Under the pieces are notes generated by a model. The model worked only from the letters and a program-made list of their open reading frames with translations, ran no database searches and was not told where the DNA came from. From Xenorhabdus vietnamensis (lineage in GTDB: Bacteria > Pseudomonadota > Gammaproteobacteria > Enterobacterales > Enterobacteriaceae): a stretch of 64,000 nt of DNA. The stretch covers positions 231,930-295,929 of the forward strand of contig NZ_MUBJ01000002.1 in assembly GCF_002127535.1 (NCBI RefSeq). The letters run 5' to 3'. Positions 9,227 to 18,180 of this stretch are shown in pieces. Within the stretch, counting starts at the first letter, position 1; every line of letters starts with the position of its first letter. The position numbers and the translations under genes were made by a program.

Positions 9227-10321
9227 TTATCCTGCTTTTTCCATCATCATATTTCGATTGGTCAAATGTGGAGCAATTTGTTGATGCAGTTTTCTCAATA
9301 TCTGCTCCGTAACCTGCCAGCTAATACAGGCGTCAGTTACCGAAACACCATATTTCATCTCATCACGAGGTTGTTCGGAAGATTGGTTGCCTTCATTAAT
9401 ATGGCTTTCTAACATAATACCAATAATGGATTGATTTCCAGACATAATTTGTTCAGCAACAGAATCCACAACAACGTTTTGACGACGAAAATCTTTATTG
9501 GAATTACCGTGACTACAATCAATCATCAGTGATGGTATCAGCCCTGCTTTAATCATTTGGCCTTCACAGTCAGCAACATGTTCTGCACTGTAATTCGGCA
9601 CTGCACCACCACGCAATATTACATGTCCATTCGGATTACCCTGAGTTTGTAACAAACAAATTTGGCCAGACTGATTTATTCCCATAAAACGATGAGGCAT
9701 TGCTGCTGCCTTCATAGCATTAATTGCAGTATTCAAATTACCATCTGTGCCATTTTTAAACCCAACTGATACAGATAAGCCTGATGCCATTTCACGGTGA
9801 GTTTGAGATTCAGTCGTTCTAGCGCCAATTGCTGACCAGCTAAATAGATCTCCCAAATATTGTGGATTATTGGGATCAAGAGCTTCATTAGCCAAAGGTA
9901 ATCCCATTTCTACCAAGTTCAACAATAGGCGGCGAGCAATATGCAACCCAGAGTCCATATCAAAGGAGCCATCCATATAGGGATCACTAATGAGACCTTT
10001 CCAACCAACTGTTGTACGGGGCTTTTCAAAATAGACACGCATAACAATATACAGGCAATCACTTAATTCGGCAGAAAGCGCTTTCAAACGGTGAGCATAC
10101 TCTAGGGCAGCGTCCACATCATGAATTGAACATGGACCACATACCACTAATAAACGAGGATCACGATGCTGAATAATATCAGCAATAGTATTACGTGCGT
10201 TTGTAATGGCATGTAGATCATTGCTATTCAACTGATATTTCTGTTTCAACTCTTCTGGAGTGATAAGAACCTGTTCATCAAGGATATGAACGTTATTAAG
10301 AGCGTCTTTTTGCATGATCAT
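9227..10321 (-). CDS. aroF: 3-deoxy-7-phosphoheptulonate synthase, tyrosine-sensitive type
   Basis: DAHP synthase condenses phosphoenolpyruvate and erythrose 4-phosphate, the entry step of the shikimate pathway. Class I DAHP synthase motifs are visible: [46 protein letters not shown] and [12 protein letters not shown]. Its 364 residues compare with 356 for E. coli AroF. Assignment to the Tyr-sensitive paralogue rests on operon linkage with tyrA and the TyrR box. Two in-frame ATGs (10321 and 10315) both have an AGG/GAG ribosome site in range; the first is used here. Confidence 0.95.
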   Translation of the reverse strand: MIMQKDALNNVHILDEQVLITPEELKQKYQLNSNDLHAITNARNTIADIIQHRDPRLLVVCGPCSIHDVDAALEYAHRLKALSAELSDCLYIVMRVYFEKPRTTVGWKGLISDPYMDGSFDMDSGLHIARRLLLNLVEMGLPLANEALDPNNPQYLGDLFSWSAIGARTTESQTHREMASGLSVSVGFKNGTDGNLNTAINAMKAAAMPHRFMGINQSGQICLLQTQGNPNGHVILRGGAVPNYSAEHVADCEGQMIKAGLIPSLMIDCSHGNSNKDFRRQNVVVDSVAEQIMSGNQSIIGIMLESHINEGNQSSEQPRDEMKYGVSVTDACISWQVTEQILRKLHQQIAPHLTNRNMMMEKAG

Positions 10322-10394
10322 TTCTCTACCTGCCTTGCTTTAGTTTTATCTGTTTAATGTTTTCCTGAGTGTCTGGTGGATAACATACCACGCA

Positions 10395-10461
10395 TTGTAA
10401 AGAATACAATCCAAAAATGTAAATACCACCAACTTAATGTAAATAATTATTTACATTAAGT
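10395..10461 (-). promoter_or_regulatory. TyrR operator region of aroF-tyrA
   Basis: The perfect TyrR box TGTAAATAATTATTTACA (10438-10455; consensus TGTAAA-N6-TTTACA) is embedded in a 30-base perfect palindrome (10432-10461). Two weaker half-matches, TGTAAAGAATACA (from 10396) and TGTAAATACCACC (from 10418), lie between it and the gene. This array of one strong and two weak boxes resembles the E. coli aroF control region, where TyrR with tyrosine represses. Confidence 0.85.
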
Positions 10462-10931
10462 AATACTGATACTATCAATGTATCAATAAGTCATCGAGCC
10501 TTAGTTACAAATAGAAATATATAAACAATTTTTAAAATTAGTTCATTGTAAATCATATTTATCATCTTTATCCAAATAAGAAATATTTTATTAATTACTT
10601 GAAATTTAATCACAAATACAATAAATATTATTTAAGATCAACTGATAAAGATAAGAACCAATCCCCTTTTTATATTAATATCATTAGTGGATTGATATAT
10701 TATTATAAAAATATAAAGACATAATTATTAACTTTACCTAATGGGTTTTAAGCTACAATCATCAGCTTGGGGGGATGAAGGCATCAGCCATCTAGATGCA
10801 AAAACCTGTATTACTAACTTTTATCTATTTTTTATATTCTTTATTAAGGATAGATATGATAACGCTGTAATTTACCATAATAATCATATGATTATTGCTC
10901 GGTACACGTTATGTAAGGTTGGGGTTAATTT
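10462..10931. other. AT-rich intergenic region between aroF and a possible small gene
   Basis: No recognisable gene. 10462-10740 is extremely AT-rich. Around 10741-10800 the sequence changes to a GC-richer stretch with potential stems: AAGCT/AGCTT (10750-10754 and 10766-10770), GATG/CATC (10775-10783 area) and GCATC/GATGC. An open frame of 64 codons starts at 10741, but it has no ribosome site and resembles nothing I know. A perfect 18-base palindrome follows at 10879-10896. E. coli carries yfiLRNB in this interval; none is present here. Confidence 0.5.
10879..10896. repeat. Perfect 18-base palindrome AATAATCATATGATTATT
   Basis: Both 9-base arms match exactly around the CAT/ATG centre. It lies 35 bases upstream of a possible small reading frame (10932). 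It does not fit the TyrR or LexA patterns and is only loosely like a Fur box. It could be a regulator operator, but the regulator is unknown. Confidence 0.6.
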
Positions 10932-11081
10932 GTGATTGGGCTTTTTATACTAACATTTGTATTTGGTTTGAAATCAGGTAAACCCTCTGATCATATAATC
11001 TATAGTATGTTTCCGATCGCTTCTCCTGTATCTGTTGCCGTAGTCTCGTTGGTGTTAATTGCTGCTGGTCATACCCCTTAA
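10932..11081 (+). CDS. Possible small hydrophobic protein, unknown
   Basis: An open frame of 49 codons starting with GTG directly after an in-frame TAA. It would encode a peptide with two hydrophobic stretches (VIGLFILTFVFGL at the start and PVSVAVVSLVLIAAG near the end) separated by a short polar segment (KSGKPSDH), like a two-span membrane protein. Possible ribosome sites are GGGG 8 bases upstream or TAAGG 13 bases upstream. I do not recognise the family. It may equally be the eroded remnant of a larger membrane protein gene. The base composition is richer in G+C than the sequence to its left. Confidence 0.3.
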   Translation: MIGLFILTFVFGLKSGKPSDHIIYSMFPIASPVSVAVVSLVLIAAGHTP

Positions 11082-11124
11082 CCAGTTTAAAACTAAAGCA
11101 AATAAATAATCTGATTTAGAATGT

Positions 11125-11152
11125 AAAAAGGCCAGCGAATATACTGGCCTTT
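11125..11152 (-). terminator. Terminator after rplS
   Basis: Perfect 9-base inverted repeat AAAGGCCAG/CTGGCCTTT (11127-11135 and 11144-11152) with a T-run on the minus strand. It ends the rpsP-rimM-trmD-rplS transcript. Confidence 0.88.
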
Positions 11153-11183
11153 AACGATAACTTTCGGATGTAGCAAAAGCGTA

Positions 11184-11552
<369 letters not shown>

Positions 11553-11601
11553 CTAGGTAAACTGATATATCAAAGACATTCCTTCACGGGACATGTCTGG
11601 A

Positions 11602-12354
11602 TTAATTCGTTGCCTGATCTTGATATTCCCGTTGGAATTCAGATAGCAACATCCTTTGCTCGTCAGTCAGAGCTAGGCTTTCTAGAAGTTCGGGCCTTCT
11701 TAACCAAGTTCGGCCAAGCGATTGTTTCATTCGCCAGCGATTAATTTCAGCATGGTTTCCCGACAGCAAAACCGGAGGGACTTCCATACCATCTAACACT
11801 TCAGGGCGAGTATAATGAGGACAATCCAATAATCCATCAGCGAATGAGTCTTCTTCTGCTGATGCTTGACGCCCTAATACTCCCGGAATAAACCGTGATA
11901 TAGAGTCAATCATCGTCATTGCAGGAAGCTCTCCTCCACTAAGAACGTAATCACCGATAGACCATTCTTCGTCAATCTCGGTTTGGATTACACGCTCATC
12001 AATACCTTCGTAACGACCGCAAACCAGAATTAATTTCTCATTTGTCGCTAGTTCACAAACTCCTTGTTGATCGAGTTTGCGCCCCTGAGGTGAAAGATAA
12101 ATCACCTTTGCACCATCACCCACCGAAGCTTTGGCTGCATGAATGGCTTCCCGTAATGGTTGCACCATCATCAGCATGCCTGGACCACCGCCATATGGAC
12201 GGTCATCAACAGTACGATGCCGGTCATAGGTAAAATCCCGTGGACTCCAGCATTCGATACTCAGCAGGCCATTCTTTACTGCCCGACCAGTTACCCCGTA
12301 ATCGGTTATTGCGCGGAACATTTCAGGAAACAGGCTAATAACCCCAATCCACAT
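11602..12354 (-). CDS. trmD: tRNA (guanine37-N1)-methyltransferase
   Basis: TrmD methylates G37 next to the anticodon of tRNAs and so prevents +1 frameshifting. It is a SPOUT-class enzyme with the trefoil-knot motifs [31 protein letters not shown] and [11 protein letters not shown]. The start chosen is ATG 12354 ([13 protein letters not shown], as in E. coli). The frame could begin four codons earlier at a GTG (12366), but the GTGGGA before the ATG is better read as its ribosome site. The product is 250 residues against 255 in E. coli. It lies 37 bases after rimM in the operon. Confidence 0.96.
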   Translation of the reverse strand: MWIGVISLFPEMFRAITDYGVTGRAVKNGLLSIECWSPRDFTYDRHRTVDDRPYGGGPGMLMMVQPLREAIHAAKASVGDGAKVIYLSPQGRKLDQQGVCELATNEKLILVCGRYEGIDERVIQTEIDEEWSIGDYVLSGGELPAMTMIDSISRFIPGVLGRQASAEEDSFADGLLDCPHYTRPEVLDGMEVPPVLLSGNHAEINRWRMKQSLGRTWLRRPELLESLALTDEQRMLLSEFQREYQDQATN

Positions 12355-12391
12355 ACTGCGTCCCACTCATTTAAACCGTATTTACCGGAGA

Positions 12392-12940
12392 TTAAAAACC
12401 AGGATCCCAATCTACCTCAATTGTTTTGGTAGCAAGATCGACTTTCTTGATAACCTGCCCATCAAGAAACGGAACCAACCGTTCCTTGATACCGAATGCA
12501 TCTTTCAGGTTTGCTTTTATTACCATTACATCGTTAGAACCCGTTTCCATCATGTCATGAATGGTTCCAAGGTTATAACCAGCAATGTTTATTACTTGAC
12601 ACCCCATAAGGTCTTTCCAGTAATAGTCACCCTCTCCCAGCTCTGGTAATTGGCTAGAATCGACTATAATTTCACCGTTAGTCAGTAAATTCGCAGCATC
12701 CCGATCGTCAATATCTTTAATTTTGACGATAATATCCTGATTGTGGTATTTCCACGCTTCCAGTTCAACATGTTGACACTGGCCTGAACGTTGAATAAAC
12801 CACGGCTGATATTCAAAAATGTCTTCGGCATGTTCGGTGGAAGAAAAAACTCTGAGCCAACCACGAATGCCATACGCAGAACCCAATTTCCCCAATACGA
12901 TTGGCTCAACAGGGGGCTTTAGGCCAGATTGTTTGCTCAT
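12392..12940 (-). CDS. rimM: Ribosome maturation factor RimM
   Basis: RimM helps assemble the 30S head around S19 and is needed for efficient 16S processing. It has an N-terminal RimM domain (about 12-95, [23 protein letters not shown]) and a C-terminal PRC-barrel (about 100-175, [12 protein letters not shown] to [10 protein letters not shown]). The ATG at 12940 (MSKQSGLKP) gives 182 residues, exactly the E. coli length, with GGTGG upstream; three further codons upstream are excluded on that basis. It lies 18 bases after rpsP. Confidence 0.97.
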   Translation of the reverse strand: MSKQSGLKPPVEPIVLGKLGSAYGIRGWLRVFSSTEHAEDIFEYQPWFIQRSGQCQHVELEAWKYHNQDIIVKIKDIDDRDAANLLTNGEIIVDSSQLPELGEGDYYWKDLMGCQVINIAGYNLGTIHDMMETGSNDVMVIKANLKDAFGIKERLVPFLDGQVIKKVDLATKTIEVDWDPGF

Positions 12941-12958
12941 TGTTACCACCGCGACAGA

Positions 12959-13207
12959 TTAAGCTGTTTTCTTAGCGTCTTTGATCAGTGCAGCAACACG
13001 ATCAGACACAGATGCACCCAGACCAACCCAGTGTTCGATACGGTCCAGATCTAAACGCAGAGCCTCTGCATTTCCTGAAGCGATTGGGTTGAAGAAACCA
13101 ACACGCTCAATAAAACGACCGTCACGCGCATTGCGGCTATCGGTCACGACTACTTGATAGAACGGACGCTTTTTTGCGCCGCCACGAGCTAAACGAATTG
13201 TTACCAT
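12959..13207 (-). CDS. rpsP: 30S ribosomal protein S16
   Basis: S16 is an early-assembling 30S protein. The start at 13207 ([10 protein letters not shown]) gives 82 residues, the family length, with the ribosome site GAGGAT 6 bases upstream. The open frame continues 29 codons upstream but that segment is not part of S16. It is the first gene of the rpsP-rimM-trmD-rplS operon, with the promoter presumably in 13208-13344. Confidence 0.97.
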   Translation of the reverse strand: MVTIRLARGGAKKRPFYQVVVTDSRNARDGRFIERVGFFNPIASGNAEALRLDLDRIEHWVGLGASVSDRVAALIKDAKKTA

Positions 13208-13344
13208 AACATCCTCATTAGTTAGCAAAACAACCAGACTCCATCGAGGAATGGAGTCCGGCTGTCCATTAAAAAGCCCGAAAATTTTACTCACTTTGGC
13301 GCAAAAAGCAATCCAAAGAACATTTTCTTTCGCAACTTTATTGA

Positions 13345-14706
13345 TTATCGCCCCATAAATCCAGGTGGAAGCATACCTTTCATGCCTCGCATCATTTTTG
13401 CCAGACCACCTTTCTTCATCTTTTTCATCATGCGCTGCATTTCATCAAACTGTTTCAGCAAACGATTGACATCTTGCACCTGTGTGCCCGATCCCACTGC
13501 AATACGGCGTTTACGAGAACCTTTGATTATTTCTGGTTTTTCACGTTCTTTACGAGTCATGGAATTAATTATGGCTTCCATTTTGACCAGAATTTTGTCA
13601 TCCATTTGGGATTTAACAGCATCAGGGATCTGCGTCATTCCCGGCATTTTGCTCAACATGCTGGTCATTCCGCCCATGTTACGCATCTGTTTAAGTTGTT
13701 CGAGAAAATCGCTTAAATCAAAACCGTCACCTTTTTTCAGTTTAGATGCCAGTTTTTCCGCTTGGGTGCGATCAACTTTGCTTTCAATTTCTTCGATTAA
13801 TGAAAGCATATCTCCCATACCTAGAATACGGGATGCAATGCGATCTGGATGGAAAGGTTCCAACGCATCCGTCTTTTCACCAACACCGAGGAATTTAATA
13901 GGCTTACCCGTGATGTGGCGAATGGAGAGTGCGGCACCGCCACGGGCATCACCATCTACTTTAGTCAGTACAACCCCGGTTAGTGGCAATGCTTCATTGA
14001 ATGCTTTAGCGGTATTTGCCGCATCTTGACCTGTCATCGCATCAACAACAAACAGGGTTTCAACAGGATTGATAGCCGCATGAATCGCTTTGATTTCATC
14101 CATCATAGCTTCATCAACATGCAGACGGCCTGCTGTATCGACTAACAAGACATCATAAAATTTCAGCTTAGCATGTTGGATCGCTTTATTGACTATATCA
14201 ACGGGCTTTTCCTGTGGTTCTGAAGGGAAAAAGTCAATTCCAACCGTTTCAGACAAGGTTTCAAGCTGCTTGATCGCTGCAGGTCGGTATACGTCGGCAG
14301 ACACAACCAAAACTTTTTTCTTGTTTTTTTCTTTCAGCAGCTTACCTAATTTAGCAACGCTGGTAGTTTTACCTGCACCTTGCAAACCAGCCATAAGAAC
14401 CACAGCAGGAGGCTGTGTGGAAAGATTCAGTTCACTATTAACCTCTCCCATCGCCTTAACCAATTCATTTTGAACGATTTTGACGAACTCCTGACCTGGG
14501 GTAAGGCTTTTGTTAACCTCATGCCCCACCGCACTTTCTTTGACACGTGCAATAAAATCACGCACAACAGGCAATGCAACATCCGCTTCGAGCAAAGCCA
14601 TACGGACTTCGCGCAGCGTATCTTTAATATTATCTTCTGTCAGCCGTCCGCGACCGCTGATATTGCGCAATGTGCGCGATAGTCTGTCAGTTAAATTATC
14701 AAACAT
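13345..14706 (-). CDS. ffh: Signal recognition particle GTPase Ffh
   Basis: Ffh with 4.5S RNA forms the bacterial SRP, which targets nascent membrane proteins to FtsY and the Sec translocon. It has an N domain (about 1-85), a G domain with [14 protein letters not shown] and TKVDGD, and a methionine-rich M domain (about 300-453, many M-M-K motifs near the end: [19 protein letters not shown]). The start at 14706 ([15 protein letters not shown]) gives 453 residues, the same as E. coli; 17 codons upstream in frame are not conserved. The gene diverges from ypjD. Confidence 0.97.
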   Translation of the reverse strand: MFDNLTDRLSRTLRNISGRGRLTEDNIKDTLREVRMALLEADVALPVVRDFIARVKESAVGHEVNKSLTPGQEFVKIVQNELVKAMGEVNSELNLSTQPPAVVLMAGLQGAGKTTSVAKLGKLLKEKNKKKVLVVSADVYRPAAIKQLETLSETVGIDFFPSEPQEKPVDIVNKAIQHAKLKFYDVLLVDTAGRLHVDEAMMDEIKAIHAAINPVETLFVVDAMTGQDAANTAKAFNEALPLTGVVLTKVDGDARGGAALSIRHITGKPIKFLGVGEKTDALEPFHPDRIASRILGMGDMLSLIEEIESKVDRTQAEKLASKLKKGDGFDLSDFLEQLKQMRNMGGMTSMLSKMPGMTQIPDAVKSQMDDKILVKMEAIINSMTRKEREKPEIIKGSRKRRIAVGSGTQVQDVNRLLKQFDEMQRMMKKMKKGGLAKMMRGMKGMLPPGFMGR

Positions 14707-15057
14707 TGTCTCAGCTCTGATATCTACAAGTGGATCTACTTGTAAGGCAAATTTCACGAATTATAACACGATGATTATGTGATCTCTGCAAAGAGATTCC
14801 CAAGTATGATTAACAACGGTTGGAGGCTACTCCTGCTAACGGTATACTAAAATTTTGTACTCAATCCATATCCAATGGATTTCAAGTTACACTATAAAAT
14901 GGCAGAGTATTTATCCATAATCACATAACTAACTGTATAAGCAAAGAATATGTAATCAAAAGAATATGTGACCAGAAGGATTAAATACAGCCAACAAAAC
15001 GGTCGCTTGAAAGGTAAAGAGTTAACATTCAACACTATTGCGAAAACGATAAACGTT
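14707..15057. other. Intergenic region ffh-ypjD
   Basis: About 350 bases with the divergent promoters of ffh and ypjD. At 14864-14892 the stretch ATCCATATCCAATGGAT followed by TTCAAGTT contains an inverted repeat ATCCAT/ATGGAT and resembles the end of a dispersed intergenic repeat (core CCAATAGATTTCAAGTT) that I recall from Photorhabdus, Xenorhabdus and Serratia genomes. Only one fragment is seen here. Nothing else is recognised. Confidence 0.4.
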
Positions 15058-15852
15058 ATGCTGATATTTTCAATTATTGCTTTACTTGCTTATCTCATTA
15101 GCCTGATGCTCATCGTGCCAGGCTTAATTCGCCAACAAAACAGTTATCAAAGGCTGGCACTTTCTTTCGCAATTATAGCGTTAACAACCCACGCCGTTGC
15201 ATTGAAATATCAAGTGTTTCATGTCAGCAGCGGGCAAAATCTGACACTCTTGAATCTAGGCTCAATTGTCAGCTTGCTTGTGTGCCTTATCATGACAATC
15301 GTCGCTTTCCGTGGGCGTGCATGGTTTTTACTGCCAGTTGTTTATAGTTTCGCTATGATCAATTTGGTATTGGCCAGTATGATGCCGGGAGAATTCATTA
15401 CTCATCTTGAAGATAGTGTTGAATTATTCATTCATATTGGGTTGGCATTACTCGGCTATGCCACCTTACTCATTGCAGCGCTTTATGCATTGCAACTTGG
15501 TTGGCTAGATTATCAGCTTAAAAAGAAAAAGCTCACCTTTACCTCTGGTATCCCTCCATTGATGACAATTGAGCGGAAAATGTTTCACATTACCCAGGTC
15601 GGTGTAATTTTACTAACATTAACGCTATGCACTGGCATCATGTATATGGATGATGTTTTTAGTAAAGAAAATATTCATAAGTCTGTTTTATCTATCATTG
15701 CTTGGTTCGTCTACGTTATTTTGCTTTGGGGACATTATCATGAAGGGTGGCGTGGCAAGCGCGTTATTTGGTTCAATCTGATTGGCGCATTTATTCTGAC
15801 ATTTGCTTTTTTCGGTAGCAGGTTATTACAGGAAATGATGGTTTATCAATAG
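15058..15852 (+). CDS. ypjD: Inner membrane protein of the cytochrome c assembly (CcsA) family, YpjD
   Basis: A polytopic membrane protein with eight or so hydrophobic segments, of the CcsA/CcmC-like family, with the conserved Trp-rich WGHYHEGWRGKR motif near the C-terminus and a conserved His in ERKMFHITQ. The specific role of YpjD is not well defined; it is linked to CorB-type transport by neighbourhood. The ATG at 15058 gives 264 residues, matching E. coli YpjD (263). A GTG 30 codons upstream (14968) is in frame but the added segment is polar and not conserved. The ribosome site is weak for either start. corB follows. Confidence 0.85.
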   Translation: MLIFSIIALLAYLISLMLIVPGLIRQQNSYQRLALSFAIIALTTHAVALKYQVFHVSSGQNLTLLNLGSIVSLLVCLIMTIVAFRGRAWFLLPVVYSFAMINLVLASMMPGEFITHLEDSVELFIHIGLALLGYATLLIAALYALQLGWLDYQLKKKKLTFTSGIPPLMTIERKMFHITQVGVILLTLTLCTGIMYMDDVFSKENIHKSVLSIIAWFVYVILLWGHYHEGWRGKRVIWFNLIGAFILTFAFFGSRLLQEMMVYQ

Positions 15853-15904
15853 TTCAAATTATCACCATAATAGATTTATATAAATATTAGGAAGGAATTC
15901 TGTT

Positions 15905-17182
15905 TTGAGTCAAATATCAACAAGCACACTGATTATAATTCTTGTTGTCATGGTTATTGCTTCAGCCTATTTTTCTGCTTCAGAAACTAGCATGATGACA
16001 ATCAACCGATATCGCTTGCGACATTTAGCTAAACAGGGGAGCAGTCCCGCACGCAGAGTTGAATCTCTATTGCGCCATCCAGATAGACTTATCAGTCTGA
16101 TCCTTATCGGTAATAATCTCGTTAACATTCTGGCGTCCTCTCTTGCTACTGTCGTTGGCATAAGGTTCTATGGCGATGCAGGTGTTGCCATTGCAACAGG
16201 TGTACTCACATTCGTTATTCTCATGTTTTCTGAAGTGATGCCAAAAACCATCGCAGCACTTTATCCTGAAAAAATTGCATTCCCAAGTAGCTTTCTGCTA
16301 CGCCCGCTAGAAAAAATTATGCTGCCTCTTGTTTGGTCATTTAATAAGATCAGTTTATTGTTTATGCGTTGTATGGGAATCAAAACCTCTAATATCCACA
16401 ACAGTGATGCTGTCAGCAAAGATGAGCTACGCACTATCGTAAATGAATCAAACACTAACCTATCACGCCGCAATCAGGACATGCTGATCTCAATATTAGA
16501 TCTTGAGAAAGTCACTGTTGGTGACATTATGATCCCGCGTAATGAAATTGTCGGTATTGACATTAACAATGACTGGAAATCTGTTATCAGACAACTGACA
16601 CACTCCCCACATGGACGCATTGTGCTATATCGAAACTCCCTTGATGATGCTATCGGTATGCTCCGAGTACGTGAAGCGTATCGGCTGATGATGGAGAAAA
16701 AAGAATTCACAAAAATAAATTTGATCAAAGCCGCAGATAAAATCTACTTTATTCCTGTTAGTATTCCATTAAATATCCAACTTATTAACTTTCAACGCAA
16801 TAAACAAAAAGCGGGCTTAATCGTTGACGAATATGGAGATATCCAAGGGCTAATCACTGTCGAAGATATTTTGGAAGAAATTGTCGGCGATTTTACCACT
16901 TCCATGTCTCCGACCTTGGCAGAAGAAGTCCTTCCGCAAAATGATGGCACCATTCTGGTTGATGGTACAGTCAATATCCGTGAATTGAATAAAGCTTTCA
17001 ATTGGGAGCTACCAGAAGATGGGCCAAGAACAATGAATGGAATGATTTTGGAAGAACTGGGCGAAATTCCCGAATTGAATGCTCAAGTGCAAATTAATGG
17101 ATACCATTTTGAGATTCTTGCAGTACACGATAATGTTATCAAACAGGTTCGTGTAACACCACTGAATAAAGATACAGGATAA
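15905..17182 (+). CDS. corB: CorC/HlyC-family transporter with DUF21 and CBS domains (CorB/YfjD)
   Basis: The family (CNNM/CorC) is tied to magnesium or cobalt efflux. Domains: DUF21 membrane domain with three or four helices (about 1-190, with FSASETSMMTINRYRL), a CBS pair (about 200-330, VGDIMIPRNEIVGID and AGLIVDEYGDIQGLITVEDILEEIVGDF), and a CorC_HlyC domain (about 340-425). Translation starts at TTG (15905) with a strong AGGAAGGA ribosome site 8 bases upstream. The 425 residues compare with about 420 in E. coli YfjD. It follows ypjD by 52 bases, the usual ffh-ypjD-corB neighbourhood. Confidence 0.92.
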   Translation: MSQISTSTLIIILVVMVIASAYFSASETSMMTINRYRLRHLAKQGSSPARRVESLLRHPDRLISLILIGNNLVNILASSLATVVGIRFYGDAGVAIATGVLTFVILMFSEVMPKTIAALYPEKIAFPSSFLLRPLEKIMLPLVWSFNKISLLFMRCMGIKTSNIHNSDAVSKDELRTIVNESNTNLSRRNQDMLISILDLEKVTVGDIMIPRNEIVGIDINNDWKSVIRQLTHSPHGRIVLYRNSLDDAIGMLRVREAYRLMMEKKEFTKINLIKAADKIYFIPVSIPLNIQLINFQRNKQKAGLIVDEYGDIQGLITVEDILEEIVGDFTTSMSPTLAEEVLPQNDGTILVDGTVNIRELNKAFNWELPEDGPRTMNGMILEELGEIPELNAQVQINGYHFEILAVHDNVIKQVRVTPLNKDTG

Positions 17183-17501
17183 AACATAAAATCTAGTGAA
17201 TAATTTAACAATTATTCAGCGACAATAGAAAAATCATCAAATATCAGAGTGTTTGAATATCAATATTCATGAAAAAAATTTATTTATTCCATAAAAACAA
17301 ACGAATAGCCCCAAACAGTTCCTTATGAAGATTCTTAAAAAATGATATTAATCCAGTAATCCATAGAGGGCCAGCAAAACAAACCAGCCCTCGAAAATAT
17401 AAACTAACTCTAGTCGACTAACAAAAAATTTACAACCAGAATAGACAGCGAGAATTCAGCATATTATTAATACATAATCCGGTTCCTCACTTACAAGCAA
17501 T
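17183..17501. other. Intergenic region corB-luxS (convergent)
   Basis: About 320 bases between converging genes. Two inverted repeats could be terminators: TGAATAATT/AATTATTCA (17197-17218, AT-rich, 14 bases after corB) and GAGGGC/GCCCTC (17366-17392, GC-rich). Neither is followed by a clear T-run. No gene is seen. Confidence 0.5.
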
Positions 17502-18017
17502 CTATACCTGTAGCTCTACGAGTTTTTCTTCTGGCAATGCTAGCTCATCGTTCTGATTGACACGAACATCAGCATCAAGAATACTCTGAGCAATATCTTG
17601 AGCTTCTTTCAATGAATGCATCTCATACGTACCACACTGATAAATATTTAATTCTGGGATCTGGCTCTGATCTTGAACTTTTAGCACATCAGCCATAGCA
17701 GCTTTCCAAGCTTCAGCCACTCTCAATTCTTCTGGAGCACCGATCAAGCTCATATAAAAGCCAGTACGACACCCCATTGGAGAAATATCAATAATTTCAA
17801 CACCATAACCATTCAAATGATTGCGCATAAAACCCGCAAACAAATGTTCAAGTGTGTGGATACCTCTTTCTGGCATCACTGCTTTATTGGGAACACAAAA
17901 GCGTAAATCAAATACCGTGATGGTATCACCATGAGGCGTTGTCATTGTTTTAGCCACCCTAACAGCAGGTGCAGCCATACGAGTATGGTCAACTGTAAAA
18001 CTATCTAATAAAGGCAT
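17502..18017 (-). CDS. luxS: S-ribosylhomocysteine lyase (AI-2 synthase)
   Basis: LuxS cleaves S-ribosylhomocysteine to homocysteine and DPD, the precursor of autoinducer 2, in the activated methyl cycle. Metal and catalytic residues are all present: His54, Glu57 and His58 ([15 protein letters not shown]), Cys83 (MGCRTGFY) and Cys128 ([10 protein letters not shown]). The 171-residue length equals E. coli. The start ATG has GGAGG 7 bases upstream. It is transcribed alone; the sRNA gene micA and gshA lie upstream, as in E. coli. Confidence 0.98.
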   Translation of the reverse strand: MPLLDSFTVDHTRMAAPAVRVAKTMTTPHGDTITVFDLRFCVPNKAVMPERGIHTLEHLFAGFMRNHLNGYGVEIIDISPMGCRTGFYMSLIGAPEELRVAEAWKAAMADVLKVQDQSQIPELNIYQCGTYEMHSLKEAQDIAQSILDADVRVNQNDELALPEEKLVELQV

Positions 18018-18070
18018 TACTCTACCTCCTAAGGAATCAGATTTTTTACGAAAAATTTTTCAGATAAATG

Positions 18071-18097
18071 AAACCTTTTCATTTGCGGCCGGTCATA
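18071..18097 (+). promoter_or_regulatory. Candidate sigma-E promoter of micA
   Basis: GAAACCTT (-35-like, 18070-18077) and TCATA (-10-like, 18093-18097) are separated by 15 bases and end 6 bases before the expected MicA 5' end. This resembles the RpoE consensus GGAACTT-N15/16-TCNNA, and micA is RpoE-dependent in E. coli and Salmonella. Confidence 0.6.
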
Positions 18098-18103
18098 AGG
18101 TAT

Positions 18104-18180
18104 GAAGACGCGCAAAATTGTTATCATCCCTATTCTCTAAGATATTTTATTCGGCCACCACTTGTGGCCATTTTCTTTTT
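18104..18180 (+). ncRNA. micA: Small regulatory RNA MicA
   Basis: The sequence GAAGACGCGCAAAATTGTTA, continuing ...TCATCCC, aligns with the conserved 5' antisense region of E. coli MicA, which pairs with the ompA ribosome site through Hfq. It ends in a Rho-independent terminator GGCCAC/GTGGCC (18153-18158 and 18164-18169) and a U-rich tail, like E. coli MicA. The location between luxS and gshA, in the orientation opposite to both, is also the E. coli location. The role is repression of ompA and other porin mRNAs on envelope stress (from family knowledge). Confidence 0.92.

Noticed and set aside
10741-10935. 64-codon open frame in the aroF-rplS gap
   Set aside because: No ribosome site, unbiased codons and no recognisable sequence; the region is more likely non-coding, so it is described as intergenic structure instead.
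13382-14029. 215-codon open frame opposite ffh
   Set aside because: It is antisense to the conserved ffh M and G domains, with no ribosome site; codon bias of ffh explains the lack of stops.
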